Assembly: GCA_964443055.1 (NCBI GenBank)
Contig: CAYUBT010000012.1
Span: forward strand, 1 to 26,898
DNA length: 26,898 bases
Source of the DNA: JADYZU01 sp964443055
GTDB lineage: Bacteria > Pseudomonadota > Alphaproteobacteria > Rhodobacterales > Rhodobacteraceae
Direction of reading: 5' to 3'
The position numbers and the translations under genes are program-made. Positions 22,724-26,898 of the stretch are shown in pieces. The notes below the pieces were generated by a model, which saw only the letters and a list, made by a program, of their open reading frames with translations, had not been told where the DNA came from and did not search any database. Each line of letters opens with the position of its first letter. Within the stretch, counting starts at the first letter, position 1.

Positions 22724-23166
22724 TGCGAAGTCGGCCTGTCATCCCGATGGTGCTGATGGCCCTGCTGCCGGGCACAGTCCTTGGCCAGGACAGCGCGGCC
22801 GTCACCGTGACTACGGTCGCGCAATACGAGGCGGCGCTGGCCAGTCTTGCCCTCGACCATACCACGGCGCTGGTCGGTATCACGGCCGACTGGTGCGCCC
22901 ATTGTCAGGCGATCAAGGCGCAGGTCCTGCCCGATTCCGCCGTACAGGAAATGCTGGTCGGGATTCCCTTGATCAGCGTGGATGTCACTGCCGCCGATGA
23001 CGATACCGCCGACATCCTCACCCATCTGGAGGCCTGGGGCCCGCCGACCTTTTTCATCATCGACCTTGCGGCGGGTGCGGAACAGCCGCAGACACGTTCG
23101 CTCGGCATGTTTACCGTCGAGGACCTGTCGCATCGACTCGCCCCCTTTGCCGTGCCGGATATCTGA
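22723..23166 (+). CDS. Periplasmic thioredoxin-fold protein (DsbD C-terminal-like)
   Basis: A 147-residue exported thioredoxin-like protein. The signal sequence spans about 1-21 (VIPMVLMALLPGTVLG). The active site is ADWCAHCQ with C58 and C61, and the cis-proline segment is WGPPTFF (P108 before T109). The ADWCxxC and GPPT combination is typical of the gamma domain of DsbD and related periplasmic reductases. It could keep the CPFC cysteines of the Tat-exported partner, or metal-site cysteines, reduced. The start is the ATG at 22723 that overlaps the previous stop as TGATG; a TTG at 22720 is in frame but less likely. It is the last gene of the phoA-proximal operon and is followed by a hairpin at 23204. 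Confidence 0.85.
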   Translation: MRSRPVIPMVLMALLPGTVLGQDSAAVTVTTVAQYEAALASLALDHTTALVGITADWCAHCQAIKAQVLPDSAVQEMLVGIPLISVDVTAADDDTADILTHLEAWGPPTFFIIDLAAGAEQPQTRSLGMFTVEDLSHRLAPFAVPDI

Positions 23167-23203
23167 ACGCCCGCCGACGATGACATGATCCGGCCCATGA
23201 ACA

Positions 23204-23219
23204 GCCGCCTTCAGGCGGC
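23204..23219. terminator. Hairpin between convergent operons
   Basis: GCCGCC and GGCGGC with a TTCA loop form a short GC-rich stem in the 109 bp gap between the thioredoxin-like gene and the CitE-like gene, which converge. It lacks a U-run on either strand, so it may act as a weak bidirectional terminator. Confidence 0.4.
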
Positions 23220-23275
23220 GGCCAGATGCCCTCCCGGCCGCGGCGCAGCCCGTCGAGCAGCATGACCTTCAGCCG

Positions 23276-24058
23276 CTATCCGGCCCGTGACAGGATCATG
23301 CGCGCGCGGATGCGGACGGGCGCGTCCACCATTTCTCCATCGACCGAAACCGCGCCGTCGCCTGCGGCAAGGATGCGGCGGGCCCAGTCCACCTCGGACG
23401 GGGTCGGGGTGAAGGCGTCGCGGACGGGGTCGACCTGGCGGGGGTGGATGCACAGTTTTCCGGTCATCCCCATGGCGCGCGCATGGGAGGCGTCCTCCCG
23501 GACGAGCGAGGGGTCATCAAGCCGGGCCGTCACCCCGTCGATCGGCCCGTCGATCCCGGCCAGACGCGATGCAAGCACCAGTTCGGCCCGCGCGGGCAGC
23601 AGCACATCGCGCTGATGCTCACAGCCGAGATCGGCGCAGAAGTCGATCGAGCCGAACGCCAGCCGCACCACGCCTGACGCGGCCGCGATGGTTCGGGCAT
23701 TGGCAAGCCCCCGCGCGCTTTCGATCAGCGCGATGACCGGCTTGCCGGTGATCGTGGCGATCCCGACGCAGGCTTCGGCCGCCTCGGCCTTGGGCAGGAT
23801 CACGGCCGCCACGGGCAGTCGGGTGACGGCCGTGATATCGGTCTCGTGCCAGGGCGTGCCGCGCGCATTGATCCGCACGATGACCGGAAGATCGGTGAAA
23901 CCCGTATCAAGGGCTGCGCGGGCCACATCCTTGTCATCGGCTCCGATCGCATCCTCGAGATCGAGGATCACCGCATCCGCTCCCGACGCCGCCGCCTTGG
24001 CGAAGCGCTCGGGCCGGTTGGCCGGCACGAACAGGGGCGCGCGGATCGTCCCTACCAT
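23276..24058 (-). CDS. CitE-type HpcH/HpaI-family acyl-CoA lyase (citramalyl-/malyl-CoA lyase-like)
   Basis: A 260-residue CitE-like lyase. Seen: APLFVPANRPERF at 7-19, ILDLEDA (31-37), R63 in VRINARG, E113 (ALIESARGL) and D139 (FGSIDFCADLG) as magnesium ligands, and KLCIHPRQ at about 201-208, the CoA-side motif. Such enzymes split beta-hydroxyacyl-CoA: citramalyl-CoA gives pyruvate and acetyl-CoA, malyl-CoA gives glyoxylate and acetyl-CoA. The gene lies last in an operon after a CoA-transferase and a MaoC-type hydratase, which favours a citramalyl-CoA lyase role. The start ATG at 24058 overlaps the hydratase gene by 7 bp; upstream in-frame codons to 24106 are inside that gene and are rejected. 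Exact substrate and stereochemistry are not readable from sequence. Confidence 0.85.
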   Translation of the reverse strand: MVGTIRAPLFVPANRPERFAKAAASGADAVILDLEDAIGADDKDVARAALDTGFTDLPVIVRINARGTPWHETDITAVTRLPVAAVILPKAEAAEACVGIATITGKPVIALIESARGLANARTIAAASGVVRLAFGSIDFCADLGCEHQRDVLLPARAELVLASRLAGIDGPIDGVTARLDDPSLVREDASHARAMGMTGKLCIHPRQVDPVRDAFTPTPSEVDWARRILAAGDGAVSVDGEMVDAPVRIRARMILSRAG

Positions 24059-24888
24059 GTCGCGCGCGCCTCCATCGCCACGGGGCCATCGTCGCGGGCG
24101 GTCCACAGGCGCAGGCCGTCGTCGTCCGGCTCGGCGTTCAGCGTGAAGGAGGCGGTATCGAACAGCGGCGAAAGGCTGCGGAAATCGAACCGCGCGGGGC
24201 TTGTGCCCCGCAGTTTTTCGGCGAATTGCACAAGCATTGTCGCCTGCATTGGCCCGTGAACGATCAGCCCGGGATAGCCTTCCTCATTGCGGGTATAGGG
24301 GTTGTCGTAATGGATGCGATGCCCGTTGAACGTCAGCGCGGAATAGCGGAACAGCAGTGCTGCCGAAGGGTCGACAACGACGCGGTCGCCCCCGCGCGCA
24401 GCCGGAGGCGGGGCAGTTCCCGGCGCCCCGCCCGCCGGGTCGTCGCCGCGATAGACGATGTCATGACGCTCCTCGACCGCCAGACGGCCACCACTCTCGA
24501 TGCGATGGTCGACCGTCACGAAACACAACATGCCCGAGCGGCCTTCCTTGACGGTGACATCGCGGATGGTCGAGTGGCGGGTCACGATGTCGCCGACCCT
24601 GATCTCGTCGTGAAAGACGAAAGCACCGCCCGCCCACATGCGTCGGGGCAGCGGGACCGGCGGCAGAAAGCCGCCTCTCGCCGGATGCCCGTCTTGCCCC
24701 AACGCCGTGGTCGGCACGGCGGGTGGCGCGAGGCAGAGATGAATCAGCACCGGGGCAACCGCACCGTTGCGGGCTGGTCCTTCCCGGTCGAACGTTGCGT
24801 TGAAACGGTTGGTGATCGCTTCGGTGAGCAGTTCGGAACCTTCTTCCTCGCGGCCGATCCATGTACGCAGATGGTCGAGATCAATCAT
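24052..24888 (-). CDS. MaoC/HTD2-type acyl-CoA hydratase (mesaconyl-/itaconyl-CoA hydratase-like)
   Basis: A 278-residue double-hotdog dehydratase/hydratase. The N-terminal hotdog (about 1-150) includes LPRRMWAGGAFVFHD. The C-terminal one contains RYSALTFNGHRIHYDNPY (181-198), with the catalytic D195 and H190/H193 region, then EGYPGLIVHGP (203-213). This pattern is that of mesaconyl-C4-CoA hydratase and HTD2-like enzymes. In context it would hydrate itaconyl-CoA or mesaconyl-CoA to citramalyl-CoA. The start ATG overlaps the CoA-transferase stop by four bases (ATGA on the minus strand), and its own stop overlaps the lyase start, so all three are translationally coupled. Substrate choice between C5 isomers is inference from neighbours. 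Confidence 0.85.
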   Translation of the reverse strand: MIDLDHLRTWIGREEEGSELLTEAITNRFNATFDREGPARNGAVAPVLIHLCLAPPAVPTTALGQDGHPARGGFLPPVPLPRRMWAGGAFVFHDEIRVGDIVTRHSTIRDVTVKEGRSGMLCFVTVDHRIESGGRLAVEERHDIVYRGDDPAGGAPGTAPPPAARGGDRVVVDPSAALLFRYSALTFNGHRIHYDNPYTRNEEGYPGLIVHGPMQATMLVQFAEKLRGTSPARFDFRSLSPLFDTASFTLNAEPDDDGLRLWTARDDGPVAMEARATW

Positions 24889-25988
24889 GCCTTCACCTTT
24901 TCACCGAGGGCGGGAACGGCACCGAACTGCCGGGGCTCGTCAACGAAGATCGGCGCCGGGGCCGGATAGCTGACCGGGCCGTTCGGCGTGTCGACCGTGA
25001 TCCGGCGCAGATGGGGATGGTCCGACAGCCCCTGCATGTCGTTGACCGTCGCAGATGCGACATCGGCCGCGAGCACGGCGGCGGTTGCCTCGGCCAGAGT
25101 CCGGCCAGCGAAGGCAGCCGCGACGGCGGCGTCGGTCTCGGGCCGATTGGCGACACGCGCCACATTCGTCGCAAAGCGCGGATCACGGGCCAGTTCCGGC
25201 CGCCCGATGAAGACATCGGCAAACCTGGCCCATTCCCGGTCACTCTGGATCGAGATCAGCACCTGTGCGCCATCCTTGCAGGCAAACACGCCATAGGGTG
25301 CAATCGAGGGATGGGCGAGGCCAAGCCTTTCGGGTGACTTCCCGCCTTCATGGTTCAGAAGCGGCACGGTCAGCCAGTCGGCCATGACATCGAACATCGA
25401 CACCTGGATATTCGCGCCCTTGCCGGTGAAGCCGCGCCTGATCAGCGCTTCGAGAATGGCGGCATAGGTCGTGGCCCCGGTCGCGATATCGACTATGGAA
25501 ATGCCGACCCGGGCCGGGCCATCCGGGCCGCCGGTGATGGAGCTGAGACCGGAATCGGCCTGAACCAGCAGGTCGTAGGCCTTGCGTTCGGCCATCGGGC
25601 CATGTTCGCCGTAGCCCGAGATCGAGGCGACGATCAGCCGGGGGTGGTCACGCACCAGCCGCTCGGCAGCAAAGCCCAGACGCGCGAGCGCACCGGGTTT
25701 GAGATTCTGGACGAGCACATCGGCGGACTGCAGGAGCTCGGACAGTGCGGCCCTGCCCTGATCTGTGGTCAGATCGAGGACGACGGAGTCCTTGCCCCGG
25801 TTGAGCCAGACGAAATAGCTCGACAGGCCGTTTGCGACGGAATCGTATCCGCGCGCGAAATCGCCTTCCTTGCGTTCGACCTTGATGACCCGCGCGCCCG
25901 CATCGGCAAGGCGCGAGGTGGCGAAGGGGGCTGCGACGGCCTGTTCGATCGCAACCACGGTGAGTCCCTCGAGGGGCAGGGTGGTCAT
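24885..25988 (-). CDS. CaiB/BaiF (family III) CoA-transferase
   Basis: A 367-residue family III CoA-transferase, which moves CoA from a donor such as succinyl-CoA onto a carboxylic acid. Family features: LPLEGLTVVAIEQAVAAPFAT (5-25, broken here by the usual LADAGARVIKVER), LVQNLKPGALARLG (92-105), and KAYDLLVQADSG with the catalytic D139. The following SSITG and SIVDIATG segments are typical. Length is slightly short of the usual about 390-400. Together with the hydratase and lyase it would activate itaconate, mesaconate or citramalate to the CoA ester. The ATG shares one base with the acyl-CoA dehydrogenase stop (TGATG on the minus strand), so expression is coupled. Donor and acceptor specificity are not determinable here. 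Confidence 0.88.
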   Translation of the reverse strand: MTTLPLEGLTVVAIEQAVAAPFATSRLADAGARVIKVERKEGDFARGYDSVANGLSSYFVWLNRGKDSVVLDLTTDQGRAALSELLQSADVLVQNLKPGALARLGFAAERLVRDHPRLIVASISGYGEHGPMAERKAYDLLVQADSGLSSITGGPDGPARVGISIVDIATGATTYAAILEALIRRGFTGKGANIQVSMFDVMADWLTVPLLNHEGGKSPERLGLAHPSIAPYGVFACKDGAQVLISIQSDREWARFADVFIGRPELARDPRFATNVARVANRPETDAAVAAAFAGRTLAEATAAVLAADVASATVNDMQGLSDHPHLRRITVDTPNGPVSYPAPAPIFVDEPRQFGAVPALGEKVKA

Positions 25989-26898
25989 CAGAAGCTCCTC
26001 GGCAGTCCGAGCAGATGCTCTGCGATATAGGACAGGATCAGATTGGTCGAAATCGGCGCCACCTGATAGAGCCGCGTCTCGCGGAACTTGCGCTCCACGT
26101 CATATTCGGAGGCGAAGCCGAAGCCGCCGTGGAATTGCAGGCAGGCATTCGCCGCCTCCCACGAGGCTTTCGCGGCCAGGTATTTCGCCATATTCGCCTC
26201 GGCCCCGCAGGGTTCGCCCGCGTCGAACAGGCGGCAGGCCCGATAGCGCATCAGATCGGCGGCCTGCACCTCGATGAAAGCCTCGGCGATCGGGAACTGC
26301 ACGCCCTGGTTCTGGCCGATGGGACGCCCGAAGACGATGCGCTCGCCCGCATATTTCGTGATACGGTCGACGAACCAGTAGCCATCACCAATGCACTCCG
26401 CCGCAATCAGCGTGCGTTCGGCGTTCAGCCCGGTCAGGATGTATCTGAAGCCCTGGCCTTCCTCGCCGATCAGATTCTCGACCGGGATCTCGAGATTGTT
26501 GAAGAACAGCTCGTTCGTCTCGTGGTTGACCATGTTCGGGATCGGACGGACATCCATGCCGCTGGCCATTGCATCCTTCACATCCACAAGAAAGATGGAC
26601 AGCCCCTCGGATTTCTTCTTCACTTTTTCCAGCGGCGTGGTGCGGGCCAGAAGGATCATCAGGTCTGAATGCTGCACCCGGCTGATCCAGACCTTCTGGC
26701 CGTTGATCACGTAGCGGTCGCCCTTGCGAATGGCCGTCGTCTTGATCTTTGTCGTATCGGTTCCGGCTGTTGGTTCAGTGACACCCATTGACTGGAGCCG
26801 CAGTTCACCTGCGGCAATCCGCGGCAGATATTCGCGGCGCTGCTCTTCCGATCCATGGCGGATGAGCGTGTTCATGTTGTACATCTGCCCGTGACAGG
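25988..26898 (-). CDS. Acyl-CoA dehydrogenase, partial (5' end outside window)
   Basis: The C-terminal about 302 residues of an acyl-CoA dehydrogenase. The frame is open through the right edge (CHGQMYNMNTLIRHG), so the true start lies beyond it. Motifs seen: MGVTEPTAGTDTTKIKTTA and YVINGQKVWIS (the FAD and substrate region), NAERTLIAAE in the helix where isovaleryl- and long-chain-type enzymes carry their catalytic glutamate, and QFHGGFGFASEYDVER. At the later position where most enzymes have the IYEGT glutamate this one reads LYQVAPIST, so the base is probably the NAER glutamate. It is first, as far as visible, in an operon with CoA-transferase, hydratase and lyase, and likely oxidises a linked short or branched acyl-CoA. 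Substrate unknown. Confidence 0.9.
   Translation of the reverse strand, partial: CHGQMYNMNTLIRHGSEEQRREYLPRIAAGELRLQSMGVTEPTAGTDTTKIKTTAIRKGDRYVINGQKVWISRVQHSDLMILLARTTPLEKVKKKSEGLSIFLVDVKDAMASGMDVRPIPNMVNHETNELFFNNLEIPVENLIGEEGQGFRYILTGLNAERTLIAAECIGDGYWFVDRITKYAGERIVFGRPIGQNQGVQFPIAEAFIEVQAADLMRYRACRLFDAGEPCGAEANMAKYLAAKASWEAANACLQFHGGFGFASEYDVERKFRETRLYQVAPISTNLILSYIAEHLLGLPRSF

Overview
The window is GC-rich, densely coded bacterial chromosome. It most likely comes from an alphaproteobacterium of the Rhodobacteraceae (Paracoccus/Rhodobacter-like). This family-level placement is inference from several things: secA divergent from a parvulin-argJ-mutT group, a GTP cyclohydrolase II with a degenerate N-terminal half, an Hint_2-type protein, a DUF6476-like gene head-to-head with rluD, trxB divergent from an Lrp regulator, and dispersed 78-80 bp palindromic repeats. 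No rRNA, tRNA, CRISPR array, insertion sequence or prophage gene was seen.

Layout. 1-2307: two sugar-type regulators on the minus strand (ROK, then LacI). 2407-2485: repeat copy A. 2525-5262: secA on the minus strand, interrupted only by a 10-N assembly gap that looks spurious, because both contig ends carry the same 7 bp. 5436-7921: rightward parvulin isomerase, argJ and mutT. 7936-8010: repeat B. 8087-10057: Fe-S flavoprotein of the 2,4-dienoyl-CoA reductase/trimethylamine dehydrogenase family. 10130-11697: ribA translationally coupled to a small YkuD L,D-transpeptidase. 11751-13454: fused ATP sulfurylase/APS kinase (minus). 13581-13658: repeat C. 13823-15411: trxB divergent from an Lrp/AsnC regulator. 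15395-16090 or beyond: Hint-domain protein. 16402-17725: DUF6476-like membrane protein and rluD, whose start codons share one CATG palindrome. 17951-18030: repeat D.

18092-23166 is the most interesting block. A three-unit Pho box precedes alkaline phosphatase phoA. After a perfect hairpin come five closely packed genes: a Tat-exported CPFC protein, an ABC ATPase, an FtsX-type permease with a histidine-rich periplasmic segment, a His-rich PCuAC-like protein that has lost the usual copper ligands, and a periplasmic thioredoxin-like protein. I infer a phosphate-starvation-linked envelope metal (probably zinc) delivery and thiol-maintenance module serving the zinc enzyme PhoA. It resembles Zrg-type zinc ABC systems as I remember them, but has a different periplasmic metal binder.

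23276-26898: a tightly overlapping minus-strand operon of acyl-CoA dehydrogenase (5' end outside the window), CaiB/BaiF CoA-transferase, MaoC/HTD2-type hydratase and CitE-type lyase. This gene set fits CoA-dependent breakdown of itaconate, mesaconate or a related branched C5 dicarboxylate to acetyl-CoA and pyruvate.
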